64,000 nucleotides of DNA from Pycnococcus provasolii (Eukaryota > Chlorophyta > Pseudoscourfieldiophyceae > Pseudoscourfieldiales). Positions within the stretch are counted from its first letter, which is position 1; each line of letters begins with the position of its first letter. The notes under the pieces were generated by a model. It was given only the letters and a program-made list of their open reading frames with translations. It had not been told where the DNA came from and made no database searches. Below are positions 23,304 to 33,600 of this stretch, piece by piece. The DNA lies in assembly GCA_049487715.1 (NCBI GenBank), contig CP150587.1, positions 1-64,000 on the forward strand. The letters run 5' to 3'. The translations under genes and the position numbers were made by a program.

Positions 23304-24470
23304 TTACGTTCGCGGCGCGACGCTGATGCCGACGTAGAAGCCGTTCGACGAGCGGCGCGCGCTCGGTTCCCAGTTTCTCACAAACTTGCGAATCTCGACG
23401 ATGCTCACAGACGACGGATCGCGGTACCGCCCCGCGGACGCGCGAAACGCGCGCTCAACCTCCGACTCGTGACACCGGCCTTTGCGCTCGAGTCCCTCAT
23501 CCGCGAACTGCACGAAGTCGGCCCACTTCCTGTCCAAAGCCTCTCTCTCCTCCTCACTCAGCCGACGCGGACGACCCAGCTCGTACATACCCGCCCCGGC
23601 GAGGGCGCCCATACTGCTTGCGACGCCCCACGTGGTATCGCCGCACGCCGCGTCCACGCTCCGCGCAATCGCCGTTCCGACCGCGAAGCACACGAGCATA
23701 GTTGTGGGCACGCTGACGATGGGCACTTCGGGCAGCCTTTTCAAGATCCAGTCACTTGGCCTTTCCGTGTCGATTTTGCCGAAGAAGAGAAACAGGAGCT
23801 GGAGCGGCGACGCGTACCACAGCGAGACTGCCCACAGCACGCAAGCGAGCGCTTCTCCAACTTCGGGCAAGTTCGCGACGATTCCCTTCCCTTCCTCGGT
23901 CGTGAGGAACTGGAATCCCATAATGACGAACGACGTGAGGACGAGCGCGGTGACGACGATGAGGTCCGTGTCGACGAGTGAGCGCGCCGCCGCACCCTTG
24001 CCCGGCTCCTGGATGCGAGGGCGCATGTCGCAGTACAGTTTGAATTTGTGCGAACGTCGGGATGAAGAGTGTCCCCCAAATCCTTTGAGAGAACATCTTC
24101 TTCGAGTTCGAAAGCGAAAGTTCTTGCCCGTCATCGTGCATCCCGAAATCGAGGCAAGTGCTGAAGTGCTGTGTACTCCACGAGAGCATGAGCGAGAGTG
24201 ATGAGCATCAAAGCACGAAGAATGCGAGTGCGAATAAGAGACAGATGGAGCCGCCGACGCCGACGCTCTCACAGGTCTAAAAGCGAATACGCGAACACAC
24301 AAGGAGTCCTGAGGTCCAACCATTAACCGAGAAGAAGTACGATGAAAATGAAACCGCGCAGCATGAATAAAATCACTCCTCCTCATCCGTAAAATGGAAA
24401 CGGAGGAGGAGGAGATATAAGACCTATTCACATGACCAGCACCACGAGAATGACACACACGTGCGGACAT
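23304..24470 (-). CDS. Probable plastid membrane protein of unknown function
   Basis: The protein has 388 aa from the first ATG (MSARVCHSRGAG). The first 150 residues are rich in Ser, Arg and His with few acidic residues, as in a plastid transit peptide. Four hydrophobic segments follow: LIVVTALVLTSFVIMGFQFL, ALACVLWAVSLWYASPLQLL, VSVPTTMLVCFAVGTAI and WGVASSMGALAGAGMYELG. The C-terminal soluble part (GRCHESEVERAFRASAGRYR, then VSIVEIRKFVRNW and SSNGFYVG) resembles, from memory, the conserved end of plant chloroplast membrane proteins of unknown function. That match needs a search. Start choice is uncertain because leaders are poorly conserved; ATGs further downstream are possible. Confidence 0.72.
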   Translation of the reverse strand: MSARVCHSRGAGHVNRSYISSSSVSILRMRRSDFIHAARFHFHRTSSRLMVGPQDSLCVRVFAFRPVRASASAAPSVSYSHSHSSCFDAHHSRSCSRGVHSTSALASISGCTMTGKNFRFRTRRRCSLKGFGGHSSSRRSHKFKLYCDMRPRIQEPGKGAAARSLVDTDLIVVTALVLTSFVIMGFQFLTTEEGKGIVANLPEVGEALACVLWAVSLWYASPLQLLFLFFGKIDTERPSDWILKRLPEVPIVSVPTTMLVCFAVGTAIARSVDAACGDTTWGVASSMGALAGAGMYELGRPRRLSEEEREALDRKWADFVQFADEGLERKGRCHESEVERAFRASAGRYRDPSSVSIVEIRKFVRNWEPSARRSSNGFYVGISVAPRT

Positions 24471-24637
24471 CTTGGACGATGCGAGGTTAGAAAATGCGCG
24501 CACTGGTGTGATCTATCGCAATAATCTTGAGAGAGAGAGAGAGAGAGCACTTGTGTGTGGCTGCCAGACAAGTGCCAGGGACGAAGTTCGCAAACAAACC
24601 CCGAACCTGAAACAAGCAAGAACAAGCAACCAAGGAA

Positions 24638-24676
24638 CTAACCCCGATTATTATTATTATTATTATTCGGGGTTAG
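24638..24676. repeat. Perfect inverted repeat around an (ATT)n loop
   Basis: CTAACCCCGA at 24638-24647 is matched by TCGGGGTTAG at 24667-24676, with a (TTA)n loop between. The arms themselves resemble a degenerate telomeric unit. The element lies about 340 bases upstream of the GT23-like gene. Confidence 0.8.
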
Positions 24677-24756
24677 GAGAGCAGAAGCTCAGAAGGGGAG
24701 GAGGGTAGGGCTCTATCGTAAGGACCTGCTCTAAGGTAGGTTAGGGTTCTAAGGGA

Positions 24757-24803
24757 TGTTAGGGTTAGGGTTAGGGTTAGGGTTAGGGTTAGGGTTAGGG
24801 TTC
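24757..24803 (+). repeat. Interstitial telomeric repeat (TTAGGG)n
   Basis: Seven or more uninterrupted GTTAGG units lie about 210 bases upstream of the GT23-like ATG, with single degenerate units just before (24741-24756). The orientation is opposite to that of the terminal telomere. It could be a promoter element (telobox cluster) or a scar of break repair by telomerase. Confidence 0.92.
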
Positions 24804-25014
24804 GTCTATTCGACCTTCCTATTCCTCCCCCCTCGGGCTCTGAATCTCACCACTTTTTTTTTTCCGATTCTTCGTCGCCGACACCAATCTCGCGTATATA
24901 TCCAGATTAATCGCGATTTCACATCCATCCACATCTATCTATCTGCCTGTTTGTACTTCCCTTCCCTTTGGTTTTGGTTTTCAAAAGTGTTCCCTCTCCA
25001 CCACAACCACCACC

Positions 25015-26733
25015 ATGAGACGCGCATCTTTGACATCAACATCAACGCCTACTGGTTTTGCTGCCGCACTTCTAGTAGCGATGATGGCCTTGACAATGTG
25101 GCCTGAGCTGGTTCTGAGCATGGCTGAAACCACCGCCGACGTTGCGACATTCGCGCAGCTTAAGGCGGACGTGCACGATAAGACGAGTGGGCCGAGCACC
25201 TTGCGACTCACAAACGAAAACGAATACCCGACGGAAGGGGAAGAAGAAGAACCTGCTGCCGCAACATCAGTTGATGCTGCTGCTCCTGCTGCTGCTGATC
25301 CTGTTGCACCCGCGTCTCTCAAAGCAGCGGCCGCTGCACCTCCTCCGACAGCAGCAACAGCAACAGCAAGAGCAACAGCGACAGCGACAGAAACAAGCAT
25401 GCTCGTAGGAGGGAACGCCAACGGTGGAGATGGGACGTCGTGCCCGTGCCAGAACGGACTTTTCGGTACGAAGTGTGAACTCGACTACACAACGACGGGC
25501 GTGTACATACCACCGGCGAACTCCGTCAAGAGCAAGTGCCATGGATTTGCAACTGCAGCACACCGCATACACTCGAAACAGCTCGGCAGCAAGTGCAACC
25601 CCAGAATCGTCAGCTCGTTCGAGTTTCCCAGAACGGGATTTGGCGCAATCATCAACTACGCCGTGTACGAGCTTCTCCATGCCGTGCAGAGCAACCGCGT
25701 CTTCGAGTTCCCGAACGGTTCCGTCAAGGCGTTCGCGTCGAAGACATGCGGCGCGAGCTTTCGGTGCTACGTCGCACCGCTTAGCAGCTGTGGAATGCTA
25801 ATTGGCAAGCACGGCATGGCGTGGAAGCCAAGCAGCCCCATCACGAAAGGATCCAAAAGCAAGCAAAAGAAGGGCGGCGGCGACGGCAAGGGTGGCAGGG
25901 TCATCCCAGGCGCGTCCGTGAAAGGTGCGCCCGTGCAAATGTGGCGTTCGAAGAGCCAACGGCCTGCCATCAACCCCGCGGCTTTTGGACCCTACGGGCT
26001 TGACATCTTCACCGTCCACGCCGTCGCCTCTGGCTTCATGTGGCGCCCGAATAAGAATTTTGCGAAGCTTGTGGATGCGCTCACGGGTCCATTTCTCGAT
26101 CCATCGCACGCCGTGAGCGTTCACGTACGGCACGGAGACAGCTGCACGGACACTGGGCACTACCGCAAATGCCACAGCACGGCGGTGTACCTGAGCCACG
26201 TCGCGAAGATGAGGGAAACGTACGGCACGATCGACACCATCTTGTTGGCGACGGATGACCAGAAGGTTGTGAACGAGGTCCAGGCGGCTGTGAAGAAACC
26301 GCCTTTCAAGGGAATGAAGGTTGTCGTGAGCAAGGTGGATCGCAGCTGGTACGATCCCTCAACTTGGAAGAAGAAGATGGGAAAGTACAAAAAGAACACG
26401 GTAGCCGCACGTAAGGGATTGCCGCAAAATCAAAATTTCAAAGACGGCCTGATTGAGCAACGTCTCAAGGTTGGCGACGGTGACCCAGGACGCATTGGCA
26501 ACGAAGCGGCGATGGATATCGAGCTGCTGAGCCGCGGCGGGTACTTCGTCGGTACCATGAGCAGCAATCTCGGGCGTTTCGCCTTCGAGGTGATGGCTTC
26601 GCGTCTCGAGCGCATGCCGCCGTTCGCTAGCCTCGATAGGGGATGGTACTACGGCCAGAGTGGGGCACCCAAGGCGTGCAAAAGTGCACCGAAACCACCT
26701 ACGCCACACGGGTGCCACTCGTGGGGTCTGTGA
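25015..26733 (+). CDS. GT23-like fucosyltransferase (FUT8/NodZ type) with an EGF-like module
   Basis: The protein has 572 aa. An N-terminal hydrophobic segment (FAAALLVAMMALTMWPELVL, about residues 15-35) fits a signal anchor for the Golgi. An Ala/Thr-rich stem follows, then a short EGF-like module (CPCQNGLFGTKCELD, near 142). The catalytic region includes FPRTGFGAIINYAVYELLHA and VSVHVRHGDSCTD near residue 368, equivalent to the HVRR-type GDP-fucose site of alpha-1,6-fucosyltransferases. It ends with AAMDIELLSRGGYFVGTMSS followed by NLGRFAFEVM near 501, a hallmark of GT23. A Lys/Gly-rich insertion (about 280-305) is unusual. Acceptor and linkage cannot be read; a relative in another fucosyltransferase family is possible. 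Confidence 0.85.
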   Translation: MRRASLTSTSTPTGFAAALLVAMMALTMWPELVLSMAETTADVATFAQLKADVHDKTSGPSTLRLTNENEYPTEGEEEEPAAATSVDAAAPAAADPVAPASLKAAAAAPPPTAATATARATATATETSMLVGGNANGGDGTSCPCQNGLFGTKCELDYTTTGVYIPPANSVKSKCHGFATAAHRIHSKQLGSKCNPRIVSSFEFPRTGFGAIINYAVYELLHAVQSNRVFEFPNGSVKAFASKTCGASFRCYVAPLSSCGMLIGKHGMAWKPSSPITKGSKSKQKKGGGDGKGGRVIPGASVKGAPVQMWRSKSQRPAINPAAFGPYGLDIFTVHAVASGFMWRPNKNFAKLVDALTGPFLDPSHAVSVHVRHGDSCTDTGHYRKCHSTAVYLSHVAKMRETYGTIDTILLATDDQKVVNEVQAAVKKPPFKGMKVVVSKVDRSWYDPSTWKKKMGKYKKNTVAARKGLPQNQNFKDGLIEQRLKVGDGDPGRIGNEAAMDIELLSRGGYFVGTMSSNLGRFAFEVMASRLERMPPFASLDRGWYYGQSGAPKACKSAPKPPTPHGCHSWGL

Positions 26734-26953
26734 TTGTGATTTGTGTGTATATATAGTAACAACAAAATGTCTGTTTGTTTTCTTGATGATTCTTGATTCA
26801 AAACAAAGTTGTCAGTTATTTATCTCATAGCTTGCTTACAAGGGTTAAAAACATCATCATGGAAAAAGAAAAACACTATTCATTTTATTCCCTCATACCC
26901 TTCCCTTCGTTCGATAGATTTCCCTCGAGAAGATTCGTCCTGTCCTTTTATTT

Positions 26954-28493
26954 TCACGCGGCGGCACGAGGCCTTGGAGTCGCCACCACGTGCTGCGCCG
27001 CAGGCTGAAAGCTGAGAGCTTCGGCAGCGAACGCAAGGCTCTCCGTAGACGTTCTCCAGTTCTCCGAGGAGACAACGATGAGAATGGCGGGGTCCGAGTC
27101 GGACTGAGGGGGTCCTGCGCGCGCTATCACGCGGCAAGCCCTCAGGCCGGGCCATCTGAGGCGAATGGTTGAGCAGAGAGCAAGGCCCTGCTCGGCAGCC
27201 ATGTGAGCGTGCGCCGGCGTCACACCGGGGCCTCCCGCGCCGCTCGAAAGCAGCATCGTGCTCGCGCCCGGTCCACCAGCTCGCTCAGCTGCCGCTAGGT
27301 GCTTGGCAGCATCCGGCGCGTGAGGCTCGATCGACACCAGGTCGCCGTTCAGCTGCTGATACGCGATGGGAGCCGCGAGCTTCACGATAGGCTCTGACGC
27401 AGCCACGGCTGGCAGGTACGACATGGTTCCCACGGTGTTGGACGGGGCTGGTTTCGCGCTCGTCAACGCCGCAGTCGTGTCGTCGCCGTCGTCGTCGCCT
27501 CCGAGACTGCAGTTGGTTCCCGACGCGGAGTTTTCTTGCTCCTCCTCGTTCGTCGTCGCTCCGCTCACGTCAGGCATTTTCGTGGCGGCATACGCAGCAC
27601 CGAGCTTCGCCATGCGCTTGCTCTCCGCGTCAACAACCTGTTTCGCAGCCTTGTCACCGCCCTCACTCCAGGCATCGACGTAGCGCTTGAGAAGTGAGCA
27701 CGTGCCCCCTTCCCACTCGCTGCCGTTGTTGTTGTTGTTGTTGTTGTTGGCGGCGGCGGCCGTGGCGGCGTTCGGCGACGTGCGCACGCGTCCCTTGCAC
27801 CGCAGCGTCGCATTCCAGCGGTTCTTGATGGCGTTCTCCGTGCGGCCGGGAAGACGCTGCGCGAGAGCGGACCAGCGCGTTCCGAGCTCGAGGTGCCCCT
27901 TGGCGAGCGTGAGTTCCTCCTCCTCGCTCCATCCTCCACGCCGAATGTCCGGGCGCAGGTGGTTCAGCCAGCGTTCGCGGCACTGCTTGCCCGTGCGTCC
28001 TGGCATAGAAGCGGCGATGACGGCCCACCTCTTCTGGCCCTCGAGCTCAACGAGTGCAACGAGTCGCTCCTCCTCGGCACGACTCCACGCGACGCTCTTG
28101 CTTCCTCGCGTTGGCGAGATCATGTCGTTGTGCGTTTGCGTGCGGTTCGCCTGCTGGTTGAGGAAGAACAAGCTGCCGATTCCGTTGTTGTTGTTGGCGT
28201 TGGCGTTGGCGTTCACCACGGGAGGAGGGGGGGCGCGTGGCACTCCGCGAGTCGGCGGTGGCGGCGGCGGTGGTGGTCGAAAGGACGGTGGCGGTGGCGG
28301 AACTGGCGCAGAGAATGCCGTAGGTCGCGACGTGTCGCGAACGTCGAAAGCCGGTCCACCGATTCGTACGCGTTTCGCCGAGTTGTGCTTGTGGGTAGGT
28401 GCTGCTGAATTGTGTTTCGCGGCAAGTTCCGCGAGTTCGACGAGCGCATCCGCACCTGCAAGTGCAAGGCTGGAGTTGTTGATATGGCTGTCG

Positions 28494-28525
<32 letters not shown>

Positions 28526-28675
28526 ATGCTTGTTCGCTACTGAAGAGCGCGCACGTTTCACCGCCGGCCTGAGCGCGCCCAGAGGAAGAGGGATGGCCGG
28601 AGGAGGTGCAGGCGGAGTGTAATTGCCGTTGCTGTTGCCGTTGCCGTTACCGTTGAGAGTAGCTTCTTGCGTCAT
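26954..28675 (-). CDS. R2R3-type MYB transcription factor
   Basis: The protein has 573 aa. Two adjacent MYB repeats occupy about residues 190-295. The first repeat includes AWSRAEEERLVALVELEG and then MPGRTGKQCRERWLNHLRP. The second starts GGWSEEEELTLAKGHLELG and contains LPGRTENAIKNRWN. The spaced Trp residues and the helix-turn-helix sequences are intact. Trp is kept at the start of the second repeat, where many land-plant R2R3 proteins have Phe or Ile. Asn runs encoded by (AAC)n flank the domain on both sides, with Pro-rich spacers before it. The C-terminal 60 residues (LRACRVIARAGPP, AILIVVSSENWRT) look ordered and may be a separate small domain. It is nuclear and DNA-binding by inference. 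Confidence 0.92.
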
Positions 28676-30421
28676 TATCGTCGTCGAGGTATTCGCAAGA
28701 TTAATCGCAAGAGGAGTTTATTGAGCAGTGTCCTCCTTGCTGGTTTGTTTTAGAGCCGGTTTTCCTCGGCTGGAAACGTCTCACAGCGAGAGTCTTCTTA
28801 AGAAAGGGAAGCCTTGAGAGACTAGACTGTGAGCGTAAACCGTTAACCCGAGAGAGTGAGAGTGAGAGGAGCTACTCTTAAGAAGAAGAAGAAGAACGTC
28901 CTTAAGAGCACACTTATTAAGAGCACACCTAAGAGCACTTAAGGTAAGGCCTGTAAAATACAATATGAATGAAGCGTGTGCTCCCAACCAACCTCTCAGA
29001 GGGTGTTGTTCTGGTTCTGTGTTCGGCCGCCCCTCCCTCCCTCCACTCCTCCAGCTCCAGTCTCAAACGTTTGTTTCAGTTTCAGTTTCAGAGGAGTGTC
29101 CTCAAGGCTTTGCTCCCTCACAGCGTTCCCTTCACACTCTCCCAGCGTATATTCGTTCTAGCGTTATAACTTCAGGGGTCCCCTCCTCAGAACGAGGGGC
29201 TTTGAGCTCGATACCCTCGTAGGGAGTAGGTGCCGCCTCTTATGCTGCTGTGCTGTGATGAGTCGACGTTTTCAACCGCCCTGGTCTCCTTCTCCGCCCA
29301 GGATTCCGCTCATGCCTCGTGGGTGGGATCCGAGGCGCGGCTTGTTGTTGAATGGAATTCCTCATAAATTTCAAGTTAGTTCGGAGAATTTCTTTGGTCC
29401 CTTTCCTTCCTTCCTATCGAGGTTATTTGGTCGTGAATTTCTTTATGTTACAGTATCACCTCTTTTTACATTCGTCCTGCTTGCCTTGTTTTCGCGTTTT
29501 CTAGCGCAGGATTCCTTTAGCTAATTTCCGGAAATTTTCCCGCAAATGCTTCAACGAAAGCCGTTTTTGCACAAAAAAAAACCGATTTAACCGATGAGAG
29601 CAGGTTTTACAGCAGGTTTTTCGGCCACCAGCTTTGGCGGCTCCTTTCCTTTCCTTTCGCGAGCAGGATCCTGGGTTTGACCAAGATCCGCGGCCCCAAA
29701 ACACGCAGAACAAAACAAACGCAAGGAGGCGGCCGTTCGACCCGAAAAGTCTGGAATTCTGGTTGTTTGGCGCCAAGCAAATGAGATTTCCATCGTGAAA
29801 AATAGGATCAGCATGAGATCGGGTGAGCACACGTCGATAGATAGAGATAATCAAAGCAAAGCCGAACTACACATCATTCATCGCAAAGGAACGAGATGAC
29901 GGCAACGTTGACAGGGAAGCGCGTCAGGGTTAGGGCTAGGGTTAACCTCGCGTCCAGACGCGCGACGCGCTCGCCCCGCCTACGAAAAAACGCTTCCAAC
30001 GGATTTTGTCGACAGCGTGAGGAGGTACCTGTACGGCGGCAGCCTCCTTCCCTTCCCTCCGAGTCTCTCTCTCTCTCTCTGCCGCCATTTACGACGAGAT
30101 ACCGGTTTGGGACTCGAGTCCCTGAAAAATAGGTTTGGGAAATTTGCATAGATGGAAATACACTCTACGAGGGATCCCCACAAAGCCTCTCAATTACAGG
30201 GTGTTTACCCACGCAACAACACCGGCGTCTCGTCTGCGTCGACGGTCCACATCCCTCCCTCCTCGCCGCCGTCGTCGAACTGCGCTGCGCTGCCAGACTG
30301 CACTGCACTGCCGTCCGTCGTCGTCGTGCGCACGACGCCTCCACCACCACAGGCCGAGGGTGGCCTAGTGGTGGCATCGTCACTTTCCACCACCACTTTC
30401 CTCCACAAACCACTCACCAGG
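28676..30421. other. Spacer between the MYB gene and the four-helix membrane gene
   Basis: No gene is supported. Open frames around 28965-29524 and 29501-29854 are short, overlap on opposite strands and have no recognisable sequence. A degenerate telomeric cluster (CAGGGTTAGGGCTAGGGTTAA) occurs at 29926-29946. A (CT)n run lies at 30064-30080. Sequence at 30165-30420 is CG-rich and may be 3' UTR of the gene ending at 30422. Confidence 0.45.
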
Positions 30422-31429
30422 TCAGCACATCATCATGAGCGCGCCGAGCAGCTCACTCAGCACCGCGCTCGCGAACGTCCAGAAACTCCAGCCCCACAGC
30501 TGAGTCACGCTCTGGTCAGGAGCACTCGTCACGACGACGTCGTTTCCCTGCTCGCCCGTAAAGACGACGACCGGACCTTGCGGCGCACTCGCGACGACAT
30601 CCGAGTAGATGGTCGCATACACGCTCACGACGGCGATGCCGCAGGCCACTTGCACGAGCGCGACGCCAAAAGGCGGCCAGTCGTTCATACCAGGCCGGTT
30701 GACGACGTACATCAGCACCAGTTTGAGAAGACCCAGCAGCACAAATGCCGGTGCGAGCACCTGCACCGCCTGCACGCGCGGCCAGTAGTTTTCGCCGTAG
30801 ACGTTCGAGTAGAAGTGCGTCTTCACGGCGACTGTGCACCTCTCGTAAGCGCCAGGAACGTCGCCAAATTCGCCCGACCGTCCTGGCGTGAGCGCGAGGA
30901 ACCCTTCGCGGAAATCGCGCCACGCGGCGTCGAGCGGACCTGCGATGGTGACGTTCGTCGTCACGTCATTCTGGTCCGCTAAGGTTTTGGGATAGCAGAC
31001 GCGGTACAGTCCTGCGTGCACGACCCCCACGGATTGTCCTGGCGCACCGAGCGAGACGGTAGGCGGGTCAATCCAGAACGACTGTATTTGTGTATGTGTG
31101 TGTGCATAGGAATGATTCGCGTGAGTGAGATTCTACCTAATTGTTGAAATCATTGTTGAAATCAATTCATCCAATTGTAAGTTGACGAATCCATCCCGAA
31201 CTGAACGCACCGTCATCGTCCCAAAGAGCGCGACGAGAAGCACGATGACTTGCATGATGGTCATTAAAATCAGTGAGCACACACCACGTCGTCCACGGCA
31301 CGTGCAGCACCTCCCCTTATTATTCCCACCACCATTCCCATATTGTCGTCGCTGATTCTGATGATTACCCTTCATCGTCATCGACGGCTGTGACTGTGCA
31401 GGCGCGACATCCAAGGACACGTCCGCCAT
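30422..31429 (-). CDS. Four-helix membrane protein (tetraspan/claudin-like topology), two exons
   Basis: The gene is best read as exon 1 31211-31429 and exon 2 30422-31081. Exon 1 starts MADVSLDVAP, has a Cys/Arg-rich cytosolic segment (CCTCRGRRG) and the first helix (LILMTIMQVIVLLVALFG). Exon 2 opens with SFWIDPPTVSLGAPGQSVGV and HAGLYRVCYP, a large extracellular loop. It then has helices VLAPAFVLLGLLKLVLMYVV, VALVQVACGIAVVSVYATIY and WSFWTFASAVLSELLGALMM. GLYRVCYP resembles the W-GLW-C region of claudin/PMP22 folds, but family membership is inferred. Without removal of the intron, helix 1 is separated from the rest by an in-frame stop. This is one of few genes here that need splicing. Confidence 0.72.
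31082..31210 (-). other. Probable spliceosomal intron, 129 bases
   Basis: On the minus strand the donor is ACG/GTGCGT and the acceptor AAATACAG/TCG. A CTCACTCAC sequence could serve as branch region. Both junctions are phase 0. Splicing fuses ...LFGTMT to SFWIDPP... and removes an in-frame TAG. GTGCGT donors are common in some algae. A transcript read would settle it. Confidence 0.6.
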
Positions 31430-32029
31430 GATATCCAAATTATGATAAGCAAAGGGACACGTGTGGAAGACAAATTACAAAAAATTGCATGAAACTCAAC
31501 GGCTCTCTTATTATGTATAATCTCCCAGCAGGTAGTCGACTGACTCTGATTTTTAACCTATATTTATTTTCAAAACCAACCAACCAACGTACGTTCGGGG
31601 TGACCTGTTCGAACAGGCAGTTCGGGCCCGCCCGCGCAAAAACGACCCAAAAAACTTAAAACAGATTTCACAAATTTCAGAGACGAAAACTCAACAACGA
31701 ACCAACCAACGGGCACGGCACCTGCCACCAACGTTCAAGTTCAATCATCTGCAACGGACCTTCGAAGAAGTTCGCCGGAAAGGCAAACCCCGAAACCAAA
31801 CCCCCAATTCAATCCCCGAATCCAATCCAAACCCCCAATCCAAACCCCCAAACCAAACCCCCAATCCAAACCCCGAACGATTTCGGGACCCGCTTTCCCT
31901 AACCTTAAGGGGAGATGTTCTCCCTTGGCAATACTGTATGAAGTTTCAGCCTCACGTTGGTTTTCTTTGTATACAACATCCCAGCCCAAAGACGACTTTT
32001 TCTCCCCTCCATCAAATCAAACGGATCAG
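31430..32029. other. Promoter-region spacer with CCAAACCCC repeats
   Basis: No gene is supported. From about 31785 to 31880 the sequence is a loose array of CCAAACCCCCAAT and AACCCCGAA units. Similar short units occur upstream of the KDPG aldolase (55877-55935) and near 34990-35045 and 53095. The stretch precedes the hydrolase start at 32030. Confidence 0.5.
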
Positions 32030-33283
32030 ATGTCCATCGTCGAAGGTCTTCGTGGTCTGTACGCTGACGTGCGTCACCAGCCGTCTTTCTCGAAAAAGTG
32101 CCAGAGGTCACTCCACCTCTCGTGGACTGCATGCACAGAAATAGTCAGAATCACCGCCGCAATTCCGTACGCTTGGCGTGCCGCGAGAATTCACAAACAA
32201 CACAGCAGGAAGAAATCACCCTCTCATTATGATGACAACAACAACAACAGCATCGATGACGATGATGTCTTCCTACTACCAGCAGTGCCGTACGGTTCCC
32301 ATAAAAGACAAGTCGCGGATATATGGCTGCCGCCTCGCTCTCTCTCTGAATCTAACGAGGATGCCAACAACGAAGGTGGTGCAGGAAAGAACAGGCCAAT
32401 GTGCCTCTTCATACACGGCGGCGTGTGGAGCAGTGGGGAAGCGTGGCACTACGCGCCCATGGCTAGGTGTCTTGCCCAACACGGCATCATCACCGCAGTC
32501 ATGACCTACCGGTTGTTTCCTGAAACGGGCGCGAAAGGGCAAGCGGCGGACGTGTGCGCCGCACTCGCGTGGTGCGCGTCACAAGTCGCACAAACTCACA
32601 AAGGCGACGCGGAGAATATCGCGCTTGTCGGGCACAGCGCCGGTGCTCACCTCTGCGCTCTTGCACTTTGCGCCAAGGCGGCATCCTTGTCCAACCTCGT
32701 CGACGACGACTCCATTCTTAAAAAAGCTAGCCGTGTGCAACCACGGCGATTCGTCTCGCTCAATGGCGTGTTCGATATTCCATCTCACTACGAATATGAA
32801 CGAAGAAGAGGCGTTGAGTCTCTGTCGACGATGAAACGCGCAATGGGAGATAGCCACGAGGCGATGGCTGCACTCTCGCCGTCGCTCATTCTGCGAGGTG
32901 AAAGTAAGTGCGCAGACGCGGACTCCCTTTCAGGACGCCGTACGACGCGCCTTTTTTCCCGAGCTCTGAATAAGGACAAGAAGGACAAAGACAAAGACAA
33001 GGACACAATGGCGCCATCTTCCATCGCCGCCCGCTTTCCTGATGAGACATATTTCTTAACGGCATTAGGCGACACAACCGTGCCCTTCGTAGAGAGCGTG
33101 CAAATGCACGGCGCCCTGCAGGAGGCTGGCGCCCCGCACAGCGAACTGCTCCTTTATCCTGCGCCGAATGACCATGGCAGCTTGGTGCTTGCGTGGCCTG
33201 GTGGCGCAAAGCACAGATTCGGCGACGACAACGACCTCGCGCCATGGAGCCGAGACCTGCTTGACATTATAAGGCACAAGTGA
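32030..33283 (+). CDS. Alpha/beta hydrolase of the isoprenylcysteine methylesterase/carboxylesterase type
   Basis: The protein has 417 aa from ATG 32030 (MSIVEGLRG); the frame continues upstream only through a TTG. It carries the oxyanion-hole motif FIHGGVWSSG near residue 128, the nucleophile elbow ALVGHSAGAHLCAL near 200, the acid in ALGDTTVPF near 347 and the His in NDHGSLVL near 381. This is a complete catalytic triad. LFIHGGVWSSG and MTYRLFP resemble prenylcysteine methylesterases (ICME), which demethylate prenylated proteins. Generic carboxylesterases share these motifs, so the substrate is uncertain. A Lys/Asp repeat (KDKKDKDKDKD) forms a surface loop. The last 43 codons and 3' flank are duplicated at 36306-36489. 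Confidence 0.85.
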   Translation: MSIVEGLRGLYADVRHQPSFSKKCQRSLHLSWTACTEIVRITAAIPYAWRAARIHKQHSRKKSPSHYDDNNNNSIDDDDVFLLPAVPYGSHKRQVADIWLPPRSLSESNEDANNEGGAGKNRPMCLFIHGGVWSSGEAWHYAPMARCLAQHGIITAVMTYRLFPETGAKGQAADVCAALAWCASQVAQTHKGDAENIALVGHSAGAHLCALALCAKAASLSNLVDDDSILKKASRVQPRRFVSLNGVFDIPSHYEYERRRGVESLSTMKRAMGDSHEAMAALSPSLILRGESKCADADSLSGRRTTRLFSRALNKDKKDKDKDKDTMAPSSIAARFPDETYFLTALGDTTVPFVESVQMHGALQEAGAPHSELLLYPAPNDHGSLVLAWPGGAKHRFGDDNDLAPWSRDLLDIIRHK

Positions 33284-33336
33284 TATGCCCATCTAAAGGT
33301 TTGCTCATTCAGTAATGAAATGTACTTCATTCAATG
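33155..33336 (+). repeat. Direct duplication, left copy
   Basis: Covers the last 43 codons of the hydrolase gene plus about 50 bases of 3' flank. It matches 36306-36489 at a constant offset of 3,151 bases, except for a 2-base indel and one mismatch near the right end. It bounds the 3-kb accessory insert on the left. Confidence 0.95.
33301..33317 (+). promoter_or_regulatory. Shared 3'-flank motif, second copy
   Basis: TTGCTCATTCAGTAATG lies 18 bases after the hydrolase stop codon. It is identical to the motif after the GDI gene. The following sequence (AAATGTACTTCATTCAATG) also resembles the GDI flank loosely. Confidence 0.45.
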
Positions 33337-33600
33337 TTTTTTTGCCGAACGCCGGTACGAGCGAGCGCAAGTACAAGGATGAGGAGGAGCCGGACGGGAG
33401 GGGGGCGGACATGATTCGCAGCGAACTGACAGGTGGGGGGGAGCATGGGAGAGGAGAGGGGCCGCAAACCAGCAAACCCCTATTTTTCATGCTCATATTC
33501 ATAACCCCAGGGAGGGGGGCATATGGGTTAGGGTTTTAAAAGGGCGAAAATGGTCCTGTGAGGGTAGATCAAGACTCCCCCGCAGCCCATTCTTGCCCTC

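Noticed and set aside
23482-24201. Plus-strand 239-codon frame over the plastid membrane gene
   Set aside because: It is antisense to a frame with clear membrane helices and a transit-like leader.
30152-30982. Plus-strand 276-codon frame over the four-helix gene
   Set aside because: Its His/Arg-rich composition is the antisense shadow of the hydrophobic helices on the other strand.
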